DNA from: Streptomyces sp. CC0208
Lineage (GTDB): Bacteria > Actinomycetota > Actinomycetes > Streptomycetales > Streptomycetaceae
Reading direction: 5' to 3'
NCBI RefSeq assembly: GCF_003443735.1
Contig: NZ_CP031969.1
Coordinates: forward strand, 5,146,001 to 5,210,000
Length of the DNA: 64,000 bases
The notes below the pieces were generated by a model, which was given only the letters and a program-made list of their open reading frames with translations, was not told the DNA's origin and ran no database searches. A program made the position numbers and the translations under genes. How positions within the stretch are numbered: the first letter of the stretch is position 1; each line of letters opens with the position of its first letter. This document shows, in pieces, positions 32,803-41,023 of the stretch.

Positions 32803-33150
32803 ATGTCTGTAGTCGAACAGTACGCGCGAGCCCACATCGTTTCGGACGCGGACATCGCGGAGGACGAGGCGGTCCCGGTGGTCCTGCGCTACGACCCGGA
32901 GACCGACCCCCGTTCGGTACGGATCGGCCTGCCGGGCACCCACGAATGGACCTTCTCGCGGGCGCTGCTGGAACAGGGACTCAGGGCCCCGGCCGGCAGC
33001 GGCGAGGTCCGGGTGTGGCCGTGCGGACGGGTGCAGGCCGTGGTGGAGTTCCACTCACCGCAGGGCGTGTCGGTGGTGCAGTTCGAGCAGAAGGCACTGC
33101 TCAGGTTCCTGCGGCGGACCTATATGGCCGCCGCGCCCGTCCGGGGCTGA
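32803..33150 (+). CDS. ssgE: SsgA-like sporulation/cell-division protein, probably SsgE
   Basis: A 115-residue member of the SsgA-like protein family, unique to sporulating actinomycetes, which steers septum placement and spore-wall remodelling. Core features: PVVLRYDPETDPRSVRIGLP (about 27-46), HEWTFSRALLEQGLRAPAGS (about 48-67), GEVRVWPCG (about 68-76), and the C-terminal helix KALLRFLRRTY. The ATG is 32803, with GAGAGG 10 bp upstream. The SsgE name rests on the N-terminus SVVEQYARAHIV and on its place next to two PBP genes, as in S. coelicolor (from memory). It converges with the first PBP, 13 bp between stops. Confidence 0.88.
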   Translation: MSVVEQYARAHIVSDADIAEDEAVPVVLRYDPETDPRSVRIGLPGTHEWTFSRALLEQGLRAPAGSGEVRVWPCGRVQAVVEFHSPQGVSVVQFEQKALLRFLRRTYMAAAPVRG

Positions 33151-33163
33151 CCGCTGTAAGGGT

Positions 33164-34831
33164 TCAGCCGCCCAGCTTCAGCAGGGTCGCGACGATCGGG
33201 CCCGCCGTGTCGCCGCCGTGGCCGCCCGCCTGGACGACGCCGGCGGCCGCGAGGTCGCCCCGGTAGGCGGTGAACCAGCCGTTCGGCTTCTTCTGGCCGT
33301 CGACCTCCGCGGACCCGGTCTTCGCGCCGACGTTGCCGTAGACGCCGGACATCGCCTCGGCCGCCGTGCCGTAGCCCGCCGTGTACGCCATCAGCTCACG
33401 CAGCTGAGACAGCGTGCCCGAGGACATCGTGCGCGAGGCGGTGGCCAGCGTGCGGTGGTCGACCGAGGGCGCGACCAGATAGGGCTGCTTGAAGGTGCCC
33501 GACTCGACGGTGGCGGAGACCGACGCCATGTTCAGCGGGTTCATCCGGACCCCGCCCTGGCCGATGAGCGAGGCCGCCTTCTGGGCCGCGCTCTGCACCG
33601 GCACCGCGCCGTCGAAGGACGGGACGCCGATCGCCCAGTTGTCCATGGACAGACCGAAGACCTGCTGGGCCTGCTTGGTCAGGCTGTCGTTGTCCAGCTT
33701 GCCCGCCTGGCTGATGAAGGCGGTGTTGCAGGAGCGGGCGAAGCTCGCCTTGAAGGTGCCGCCCTTGATCTCGAACTTGTCGTCGTTCTGGAACTTCCAG
33801 CCGCCGTACGTGAAGTACTTCGGGCACGGGTGCGCCTTGTCCGGCGACGCCAGGTCCTTCTCGATCAGCAGCGAGGAGGTGATGACCTTCATCGTGGAGC
33901 CCGGCGCCAGGGAGCCCTGGAAGGCGGTGTTGAAGCCGTGGCCGGCGTTCGCCACCGCGAGGATCTCGCCGGTCGACGGGCGCAGGGCGACCACCGAGGA
34001 CCGCGCCTGCTTGGCGACCTGCGCCTCGGCCGCCGCCTGGAGCGTCGGGCTCAGGGTCGTCCGCACGGTGCCGGGGGTGCCCTTGCTGAGCTCCACCAGC
34101 GTCTTGTCGGAGGACTTGGAGTCCTTCCCGCGGATCACCCTCAGCTCGATGCCCGCCTTGCCGCCGGCTTTCTTGCCGTACTTCTCCCGCAGGCCGTCCA
34201 GGACCGTGCCCAGCGACGGGTACTTCGCCTCGGTGATCTCGCCGCCGTCCCGGTCGACCGCTTTGATCGGAGGGGTCCCGGACTCGCCGGTGACAAGGGT
34301 GTCGCCGTCCTTGAGGTCGGGGTGGACGACCGAGGCGGTCCAGTCGACCTGCGGCTTCCCGGTGGCGGTGTTGCGGACCACGGTGAGCGAACTGGCGTAC
34401 GTCAGCGGCTTGCTGAGGCCCTTGTACGACACCGTTGCCTTGACGGAGAAGGGCACTTTGCCGCCGGTGGGGGTGCCCGGGGTGAGGGTGGCACCGGTGA
34501 GGTGGGCGTCCTTGGTCCAGCCGGTGAGCAGGGTGGTGGCGGCCTTGGTGTCGCTGGTCGCGGCGGCGGCCGTGCTCACCCTGCCCTGCTGCCAGGAGGT
34601 GAGGAAGGCGGTCGCGGTGGTGGTGACCTCGGTCGTCGAGAGCGGGCCGGTCTTGACCTTCGGCTTGTGGTCGGCCGCGGACGTGTTCTGCGTCCGCTCG
34701 TCGGCCGCGGCCCCGGCGCCGTACAGCGCGTAGACGCCGACGGCGGCGCCGCCGACGACCACGGCGATCATCCCGCCGACCACGGCGGGCTTGGTCTTCC
34801 GTCGCTCGGCGACGCGCCTTCTGTTACCCAC
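33164..34831 (-). CDS. Penicillin-binding transpeptidase (class B-like), copy 1
   Basis: A 555-residue D,D-transpeptidase. An N-terminal anchor helix (about 15-40) is followed by an NTF2-like MecA_N domain (about 62-165, FLTSWQQGRVSTAA), a dimerisation-like region, and the transpeptidase domain from about 270. Active-site boxes: GSTMK (Ser312), SCN in RSCNTAF (about 367) and KTGS (about 507). It cross-links peptidoglycan outside the membrane. The next gene upstream is a clear paralogue in the same order. Location beside ssgE suggests a role in sporulation-specific wall synthesis; this is inferred. Confidence 0.93.
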   Translation of the reverse strand: MGNRRRVAERRKTKPAVVGGMIAVVVGGAAVGVYALYGAGAAADERTQNTSAADHKPKVKTGPLSTTEVTTTATAFLTSWQQGRVSTAAAATSDTKAATTLLTGWTKDAHLTGATLTPGTPTGGKVPFSVKATVSYKGLSKPLTYASSLTVVRNTATGKPQVDWTASVVHPDLKDGDTLVTGESGTPPIKAVDRDGGEITEAKYPSLGTVLDGLREKYGKKAGGKAGIELRVIRGKDSKSSDKTLVELSKGTPGTVRTTLSPTLQAAAEAQVAKQARSSVVALRPSTGEILAVANAGHGFNTAFQGSLAPGSTMKVITSSLLIEKDLASPDKAHPCPKYFTYGGWKFQNDDKFEIKGGTFKASFARSCNTAFISQAGKLDNDSLTKQAQQVFGLSMDNWAIGVPSFDGAVPVQSAAQKAASLIGQGGVRMNPLNMASVSATVESGTFKQPYLVAPSVDHRTLATASRTMSSGTLSQLRELMAYTAGYGTAAEAMSGVYGNVGAKTGSAEVDGQKKPNGWFTAYRGDLAAAGVVQAGGHGGDTAGPIVATLLKLGG

Positions 34832-34927
34832 GACTTACGCTTCCTCCGCGCTGTTCCAGGGTCCCCGTTGCCCTCATGCACCTCAACGACTGCAACAGAC
34901 TAGAGTCCCTGTCCCGCACGGGTGACG

Positions 34928-36550
34928 TCAGCCTGCGGCTCGTAGCACAGCTGCGACAATCGGGCCCGCCGCGTCGCCGCCGTGGCCGCCCTCCTCCGTC
35001 ATGGCCGCCGCGGCCATGTCGTTGCGGAAGCCGGTGAACCAGCTGTTGGACACCTGCTGCCCGTCGACCTCAGCGGACCCGGTCTTCGCGCCGATGTCCC
35101 CGTGCAGCCCCGCCATCGCCGTGGCCGCCGTGCCCTGGGTCGCGGTCAGCTTCATCATCTGCTTCAGCTGGGAAGCGGTGTTGTACGGCAGCCCCTTGGC
35201 GGTGGCCAGTTCGCGGTCGTCGAGCTTCGGCGAGACGAGATAGGGCTGACGGAAGGCGCCGGTGATGGCGGTGGCCGTGACCGACGCCATGTTCAGCGGG
35301 TTCATCTGGACCTGGCCCTGGCCTATCGCGTTCGCCGCGCGGTCCGGGCCGCTGACCGCGGGCACCTTTCCGTCGAAGGAGACGACGCCGGTCTTCCAGT
35401 CCTCGCCGATCCCGAACCGGTTCTGGGCCTCCAGCGTCAGCGACTCGTCGGTGAGCGGCTTCTCGTCGATCAGCTTGATGAAGGCGGTGTTGCAGGACCG
35501 CATGAAGCTGTTGGCGAGGCTGGCGCCCTCGTTGGGCTTCATGTTGGTGAGGTTCTTGAAGGTCTGCCCCTGCCACACGGCTTCGGGCGGGCAGGGCGCC
35601 GGGCCGTTCATCGAGGTCACGCCGTTGTCGATGAGCATCGCCGCGGTGATGATCTTCATGGTGGAGCCGGGGGCCTTGGTGCCCTCGAAGGCCGCGTTGA
35701 AGGCGTCCGTACGGTTGTTGGCCACGGCCAGCACCTCACCGGTGCTGGGCTTGACGGCGACGACCGACGACTGGCCGTACAGCTTCACCGCCTTCTCGGC
35801 GGCCGCCTGCGCGCTCGCGCTGATCGTGGTCTGCAGCTTGCCCGCCCTGCCCTCGGCGAGAGTCAGCAGCGAGGTGTCGGGGCTCTGGTCGGGGTGCTTG
35901 ATGACCAGCTCGATACCCGGGGTGCCGCCGGCCTTGTCCCCGTACTTCTCGCGCAGCGCGTCCAGCACCGGGCCGAGCGACGGGTACTTCTCCTTGGTCA
36001 GCACCTTGCCGCCGCGGTCCACCGCCTCGATGGCCGGGTTCGCGGACTCGCCGGTGACGAGCCGGTCGTCCCGCTGGAGCTTCGGGTACACCACGGAGGG
36101 CTGCCAGTCGACGAGCGCCTTGCCGGTGGTCACTCCGCGCACGACCGTCAGCTTGCTGCTGTACGCGAGCGGCTTCGACTTCCCGTCGTACGACACGGTC
36201 GCCTTCACGCGGTACGGCACGGTCGCGCCGGTCGCCCTGCCGGGCGTGATGCGCACGTGGCCGATGTGGGCGTCCGTCCCGTAGTCCGCCAGCAGCACCT
36301 CGGCCGCCGTGTTGTTGTTCGTCAACGCGGCCGCGCTCGCCGCGTCGCCCTTCTGCCAGGCGGCGAAGAAGCCCTTGGAGGTCTCCTTGATCTCGTCCTC
36401 GGTGGGCGGCCCGCTCCGCTTGGCGTCCCCGACCCCACCGCTCCCGTCGTCGCTCAACGCCGACACGAAGTTGTACGCCCCGTACCCGGCCCCGCCGACC
36501 ATCACGGCGAACACCGTGCTGACGACAGCGACCTTCACCCCCTTGGCCAT
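34928..36550 (-). CDS. Penicillin-binding transpeptidase (class B-like), copy 2
   Basis: A 540-residue paralogue of copy 1 with the same plan: anchor helix (about 5-30), MecA_N domain (about 57-150, GFFAAWQKGDAASAA), a long linker and a transpeptidase domain. Boxes: GSTMK (Ser296), RSCNTAFI (about 353) and AKTGSAEVDG. ATG 36550 follows GGGGAGGGGG; a longer frame upstream lacks conserved sequence. It is separated from copy 1 by 96 bp, so they may be co-transcribed. Shared C-terminal GGHGGD-AGPIVA endings show recent duplication from one ancestor. Confidence 0.93.
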   Translation of the reverse strand: MAKGVKVAVVSTVFAVMVGGAGYGAYNFVSALSDDGSGGVGDAKRSGPPTEDEIKETSKGFFAAWQKGDAASAAALTNNNTAAEVLLADYGTDAHIGHVRITPGRATGATVPYRVKATVSYDGKSKPLAYSSKLTVVRGVTTGKALVDWQPSVVYPKLQRDDRLVTGESANPAIEAVDRGGKVLTKEKYPSLGPVLDALREKYGDKAGGTPGIELVIKHPDQSPDTSLLTLAEGRAGKLQTTISASAQAAAEKAVKLYGQSSVVAVKPSTGEVLAVANNRTDAFNAAFEGTKAPGSTMKIITAAMLIDNGVTSMNGPAPCPPEAVWQGQTFKNLTNMKPNEGASLANSFMRSCNTAFIKLIDEKPLTDESLTLEAQNRFGIGEDWKTGVVSFDGKVPAVSGPDRAANAIGQGQVQMNPLNMASVTATAITGAFRQPYLVSPKLDDRELATAKGLPYNTASQLKQMMKLTATQGTAATAMAGLHGDIGAKTGSAEVDGQQVSNSWFTGFRNDMAAAAMTEEGGHGGDAAGPIVAAVLRAAG

Positions 36551-36675
36551 GGTCTGGCCCCCTCCCCGTTTTCCCCGTTGTTGTGGGCAGCCTAAGCGGG
36601 AGGTGTGACGAGCGGGGTAAGAGTTTCCTGATTGGCCGAAGCGGGTGCTCAATCACATACGTGAATGATGGCCCG

Positions 36676-38415
36676 CTAGACCCACGTGTCCAGCCACATC
36701 CGCGACCGCCAGTTGTCGATCGGGATCGCCGTTCCCGTGTACAGCGGCCAGAAGTAGATGAAGTTCCAGGCGATCAGGAGCACCAGGACACCCGCTGCCG
36801 TCGCGCCCGCAACCCGGCGGGTGTCGGAGGCGCGTGGCGGGCCGATGAGGGCGCCGATGAGCATCGCGACGGCGAGACAGAGGAAGGGGAGGAACACGAT
36901 CGTGTAGAAGAAGAAGATCGTGCGTTCCTGGTAGTTGAACCAGGGCAGGTACCCCGCCGCGATACCGCAGGCGATGGCGCCCGCGCGCCAGTCGCGGCGG
37001 AAGAACCAGCGCCACAGGACGTAGAGGACCGCGAAGCAGGCCGCCCACCACAGCAGGGGCGTACCGATGGCCAGGACCTCCCGCGCGCACTTCCCGCCCG
37101 CGTCGACCGGGCAGCCGTCGGTGCCGGGCGTGGGCGACTCGTAGAAGTACGACACCGGGCGGCCGTCGACGATCCAGCTCCACGGGTTGGACATGTACGT
37201 GTGCGGCGAGGACAGGCCCACGTTGAACTTGTAGACCTCGTGCTCGTAGTGGACCAGGCTGCGCCACCAGTCGGGCAGGAAGGTCCAGCTGCCGCCCTTG
37301 CCGTCGGTCGCCGCCCAGTTGCGGTAGTAGCCGCCGGTGCCGTCCGCGGGGGAGAGGATCCAGCCGATCCACGAGGTGAGGTAGGTGACGACCGCGACCG
37401 GCACCATGGCGACGAACGCGATGCCGAAGTCGTACTTGAGGACCGCCAAGTAGGGGTGCCGGGCGCCGGCGACCTTGCGGGAGCCGACGTCCCACAGCAC
37501 CGTCATGATGCCGAACGCGAAGAGGAAGAAGAGGCCGTTCCACTTGGTGCCCATGGCGAGGCCCAGAAGCAGGCCGGCCAGCCAGCGGTAGGGGCGCAGG
37601 CCCAGGAACAGGGTGTCCGCGATGTGCGCGTCGGGGCGCACGAGGCCGTAGGAGTCGACCGGCAGCGCGGCCGCGAGTTTCTCCCGGGCCCGGTCGCGGT
37701 CGATGACCAGACAGCCGAACGCGGCCAGCACGAAGAACATCAGCACGCCGTCGAGCAGCGCGGTCCGCGCCATCACGAACGCCAGACCGTCCACGGTCAT
37801 CAGCGCGCCCGCCAGACAGCCGAGGAACGTGGAGCGGAAGATCCGCCGCCCCACCCGGCACACGATCAGCACCGACAGCGTCCCCAGCAGGGCCGTCATG
37901 AAGCGCCAGCCGAACGGGTCGAACCCGAACATCAGCTCGCCGAGCCCGATGACGTACTTGCCGACCGGCGGATGCACCACATAGGCGGCGTCCGTCGGCA
38001 GCGCCACATGCCCGTTCGAGGACAGGATCTGGCTGTCGACGTTCTTGCCCCAGCTGAGCTCGAAGCCGCGGTGGACGAGTGCCCACGCGTCCTTGGCGTA
38101 GTACGTCTCGTCGAATATCACCTTCTTGGGGCTGCCCAGGTTCCAGAACCGCGTCAGCCCCGCCACCAGCGTCACCAGCAGCGGTCCCAGCCAGCCCGAC
38201 CAGCGCGTGACCCGCTCGGCGAGCGCCCCGGGCACGCCCAGGACCTGCCACATCCGCGCAGAGGGAACGACGAAGGACGGCACCAGGCGCTCGCGCACGT
38301 CGCTTCCGGCCTCGGCCGTGTAGCCGAAACGGCGCAGCCTCTGCTGCCACGACGGCCGCCGGTCCTGCGGGGCCTGGTCCTGCCGGGTGTCCGTGGAGGA
38401 CGCGGTACTGGTCAC
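36676..38415 (-). CDS. pmt: Dolichyl-phosphate-mannose--protein mannosyltransferase (Pmt)
   Basis: A 579-residue polytopic GT39 enzyme that O-mannosylates exported proteins from polyprenyl-phosphate mannose. After a ~65-residue cytosolic head, the first external loop holds the catalytic acidic pair in FDETYYAKDAW (about 98-108). About ten further helices follow, then the C-terminal domain (KCAREVLAIGTPLLWWAACF) and the closing WNFIYFWPLYTGTAIP. The start is GTG 38415, divergent from rsmI with an 86-bp gap. In S. coelicolor the enzyme serves as glycosylation host factor for phage phiC31 and affects antibiotic resistance (established). The RpfB and LAETG proteins in this window are potential exported substrates. 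Confidence 0.94.
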   Translation of the reverse strand: MTSTASSTDTRQDQAPQDRRPSWQQRLRRFGYTAEAGSDVRERLVPSFVVPSARMWQVLGVPGALAERVTRWSGWLGPLLVTLVAGLTRFWNLGSPKKVIFDETYYAKDAWALVHRGFELSWGKNVDSQILSSNGHVALPTDAAYVVHPPVGKYVIGLGELMFGFDPFGWRFMTALLGTLSVLIVCRVGRRIFRSTFLGCLAGALMTVDGLAFVMARTALLDGVLMFFVLAAFGCLVIDRDRAREKLAAALPVDSYGLVRPDAHIADTLFLGLRPYRWLAGLLLGLAMGTKWNGLFFLFAFGIMTVLWDVGSRKVAGARHPYLAVLKYDFGIAFVAMVPVAVVTYLTSWIGWILSPADGTGGYYRNWAATDGKGGSWTFLPDWWRSLVHYEHEVYKFNVGLSSPHTYMSNPWSWIVDGRPVSYFYESPTPGTDGCPVDAGGKCAREVLAIGTPLLWWAACFAVLYVLWRWFFRRDWRAGAIACGIAAGYLPWFNYQERTIFFFYTIVFLPFLCLAVAMLIGALIGPPRASDTRRVAGATAAGVLVLLIAWNFIYFWPLYTGTAIPIDNWRSRMWLDTWV

Positions 38416-38501
38416 GGCGCCATCGTAAGGAACAGCGCTGTGTGAGTCCCGTGCATGGGCGGATGCGTCCGCTTCGGGGCGCTGCTGGGAGGATGGGGGA
38501 C

Positions 38502-39362
38502 GTGACTGGAACCCTTGTCCTGGCGGGCACCCCCATTGGCGACATCGCGGACGCTCCGCCCCGGCTCGCGGCGGAACTGGCCGGGGCCGACGTGGTCGCG
38601 GCCGAGGACACCCGGCGGCTGAAGCGGCTGACCCAGGGGCTCGGCGTGACGCCCAAGGGGCGGATCGTGTCGTACTTCGAGGGCAACGAGGCCGCCCGCA
38701 CCCCCGAACTCGTCGACGAACTCCTCGGCGGCGCGCGCGTGTTGCTCGTCACCGACGCCGGGATGCCGTCGGTGTCCGACCCCGGGTACCGGCTGGTCGC
38801 CGCGGCCGTGGAGAAGGACATCCGGGTCACCGCCGTACCGGGGCCGTCCGCCGTGCTCACCGCGCTCGCGCTGTCCGGGCTGCCCGTCGACCGGTTCTGC
38901 TTCGAGGGCTTCCTGCCGCGCAAGGGCGGCGAGCGGCTCTCCCGGCTGCGGGAGGTCGCCGACGAGCGGCGCACCCTCGTCTACTTCGAGGCCCCCCACC
39001 GGCTCGACGACACGCTCGCCGCCATGGCCGAGGTGTTCGGGGCCGAGCGGCGGGCGGCGGTGTGCCGGGAGCTGACGAAGACGTACGAGGAGGTCAAGCG
39101 GGGGGAGCTGGGCGCGCTCGCCGAGTGGGCCGCGGACGGCGTCCGGGGGGAGATCACCGTCGTCGTGGAGGGGGCGCCCGAGAAGGGGGCCGGGGAGATC
39201 GACGCCGAGGAACTGGTGCGCAGGGTGCGGGTCCGGGAGGAGGCGGGGGAGCGGCGCAAGGAGGCGATCGCCGCGGTGGCCGTCGAGGCCGGAGTGCCCA
39301 AGAGGGTCGTTTTCGATGCCGTCGTCGCCGCGAAGAACGCCCCTGTCCGACCCGCCCCATGA
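38502..39362 (+). CDS. rsmI: 16S rRNA (cytidine1402-2'-O)-methyltransferase RsmI
   Basis: A 286-residue tetrapyrrole-methylase-fold enzyme that 2'-O-methylates C1402 of 16S rRNA in the decoding centre. Motifs: TLVLAGTPIGDIADAPPRL (about 3-21), AAEDTRRLKRL (about 35-45), VTDAGMPSVSDPGYRLV (about 83-99), VPGPSAVLTALALSGLP (about 111-127) and GFLPRKGGER. GTG 38502 is used because GGGAGG ends 9 bp before it; the ATG at 38493 abuts the RBS. Cytosolic, divergent from pmt. Confidence 0.95.
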   Translation: MTGTLVLAGTPIGDIADAPPRLAAELAGADVVAAEDTRRLKRLTQGLGVTPKGRIVSYFEGNEAARTPELVDELLGGARVLLVTDAGMPSVSDPGYRLVAAAVEKDIRVTAVPGPSAVLTALALSGLPVDRFCFEGFLPRKGGERLSRLREVADERRTLVYFEAPHRLDDTLAAMAEVFGAERRAAVCRELTKTYEEVKRGELGALAEWAADGVRGEITVVVEGAPEKGAGEIDAEELVRRVRVREEAGERRKEAIAAVAVEAGVPKRVVFDAVVAAKNAPVRPAP

Positions 39363-39596
39363 GGTGGGTCACACCCCCTCTGAGCAGGGCGCATGACTTC
39401 TGAGCGTGCGCCCCATGTGCGGGCAAAGCGGTGTCTCGGAATGCAAAGCTCCACGCGGCCGGACGGGCCGTTTCGGCAAGGAAGGTCCAAATCGGCTCCA
39501 ACAGTCGACAGGCCTGTCGCCATCGTGCCCCGGCAGGCGTCCACTGGGGTGAGGGACGTACCCGTCCTTCGAACCAGCGGACACGCAGGAGCCGGC
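39363..39596. other. Intergenic region, no gene seen
   Basis: 234 bp between rsmI and the zinc-ribbon gene. It has an open frame continuous with the downstream gene, but codon usage is poor. TTGAATTC-like promoter motifs are absent; no strong hairpin or repeat stands out. It probably holds the promoter for 39597. Confidence 0.4.
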
Positions 39597-39992
39597 ATGA
39601 GCGAGATCGCAGGGCACCCCGGTGCGACAGCTGTCGTCAACGAGTCCTACTCCTTCGCCTGCATGCGTTGCGGGCACGGGTGGGAGCAGTCGTACGAGAT
39701 AGAGCACCACATCGACGGCGACGGCCGGGAGTTCGTGCGGTACATGGTGGACGGGCGGGTCGTGCCCTCTCCGCTCTCCAGGCCCGCGTGCGCGAACTGC
39801 GACCACCACGTCGTACGGATCATGCGGCCCGGTCGGGTCGCGGCCACCCGTGACGCGGCGCACCGTCAGCACAGCACGCCGCCCGCCGGGCCCGTGGAGG
39901 CACCGGCGGCCCGCACCGCGCAGGGGCCGGGCGAGGAGCACCACTGGCACCTGGCCGACCTGCTGCACGTCTTCCAGCGCAAGGCGAGCTGA
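39597..39992 (+). CDS. Conserved zinc-ribbon protein of unknown function
   Basis: A 131-residue protein with a four-Cys zinc-ribbon pattern: FACMRCGHGWEQ (CxxC, about 22-33) and ACANCDHHVVR (CxxC, about 64-74), with His-rich surroundings (YEIEHHIDGDG). The C-terminal third is Pro/Ala linker followed by HWHLADLLHVFQRKAS. ATG 39597 is preceded by CAGGAG at 39586; upstream frame is not conserved. No enzymatic motif. The Cys pattern suggests metal binding with a nucleic-acid or protein partner. The place between rsmI and tatD, both RNA/DNA-related, is the only hint of role. Confidence 0.82.
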   Translation: MSEIAGHPGATAVVNESYSFACMRCGHGWEQSYEIEHHIDGDGREFVRYMVDGRVVPSPLSRPACANCDHHVVRIMRPGRVAATRDAAHRQHSTPPAGPVEAPAARTAQGPGEEHHWHLADLLHVFQRKAS

Positions 39993-40038
39993 CCGCACCG
40001 GAATCCGGGTGGGCATGCCCCTTTCGTAGGATCGGGGC

Positions 40039-40923
40039 ATGCCTTCGAACAGCCCCCGCGAGAAGAACGCGGCCCCGCCGCTCCCGGAGCCCCTGCGGGT
40101 GCCGGTCGCCGACTCCCACACCCACCTGGACATGCAGGACGGGACCGTGGAGGAGGGGCTCGCCAAAGCCGCGTCGGTCGGGGTGACCACGGTCGTCCAG
40201 GTCGGCTGCGACGTACGGGGCTCCCGGTGGGCGGCCGAGACGGCGGGCCGGTACGACGCCGTCCACGCCACCGTCGCGCTGCACCCCAACGAGGCGCCCC
40301 GGATCGTCCACGGCGACCCCGACGGCTGGTCCCGGCAGGGAGCCCGCCAGGCCGGCGGCACCCAGGCCCTCGACGAGGCGCTCGCGGAGATCGACCGGCT
40401 GGCCGCACTCCCGCAGGTCAAGGGCGTCGGCGAGACCGGCCTCGACCACTTCCGCACCGGGCCCGAGGGCAAGGAGGCGCAGGAGGCGTCCTTCCGCGCC
40501 CACATCGAGATGGCCAAGCGGCACGGCAAGGCGCTCGTCATCCACGACCGCGACGCCCACGCGGACGTCCTGCGCGTGCTCAAGGAGGAGGGCGCCCCCG
40601 AGCGCACCGTCTTCCACTGCTACTCCGGCGACGCCGAGATGGCGGAGATCTGCGCGGCCGCCGGATACTTCATGTCCTTCGCCGGCAACGTCACCTTCAA
40701 GAACGCCCAGAACCTGCGGGACGCGGTGGCCGTGGCGCCCCTCGAACTCCTCCTCGTGGAGACCGACGCGCCGTTCCTGACGCCGGCGCCGTACCGCGGA
40801 CGGCCCAACGCCCCCTATCTCATTCCGGTCACGGTGCGCGCCATGGCCGCCGTGCGCGGCATCGACGAGGACGCGTTGGCCACGGCACTCGCCGCCAACA
40901 CCGCACGCGCCTTCGGATACTGA
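40039..40923 (+). CDS. TatD family metal-dependent hydrolase
   Basis: A 294-residue TIM-barrel amidohydrolase-like nuclease. Metal ligands are visible: DSHTHLDMQ (HxH, about 24-32), GVGETGLDHF (Glu, about 131-140), a His in VIHDRDAH (about 172-179), HCYSGDAEMA (about 194-203) and the Asp of ETDAPFLTPAPYRG (about 240-253). Family members are 3'-5' exonucleases in DNA/RNA repair. ATG 40039 with a short upstream gap of 46 bp from the zinc-ribbon gene; possibly co-transcribed. It precedes rpfB by 100 bp. Confidence 0.94.
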   Translation: MPSNSPREKNAAPPLPEPLRVPVADSHTHLDMQDGTVEEGLAKAASVGVTTVVQVGCDVRGSRWAAETAGRYDAVHATVALHPNEAPRIVHGDPDGWSRQGARQAGGTQALDEALAEIDRLAALPQVKGVGETGLDHFRTGPEGKEAQEASFRAHIEMAKRHGKALVIHDRDAHADVLRVLKEEGAPERTVFHCYSGDAEMAEICAAAGYFMSFAGNVTFKNAQNLRDAVAVAPLELLLVETDAPFLTPAPYRGRPNAPYLIPVTVRAMAAVRGIDEDALATALAANTARAFGY

Positions 40924-41023
40924 CCCTCTCGAACGTAACTCCGGGTAGTCGCGTCGCTTTGGAGAGTGACGACCGCTCCGCTAGGTTCTGTGGGCCCGAT
41001 CCGGACCCCTGGAGCGTGTCGTC

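Noticed and set aside
33164..36550. MecA-like resistance gene acquired by transfer
   Set aside because: Both PBPs have host-like codon bias and sit in a conserved core setting beside ssgE and pmt. The MecA_N domain is common in streptomycete PBPs.
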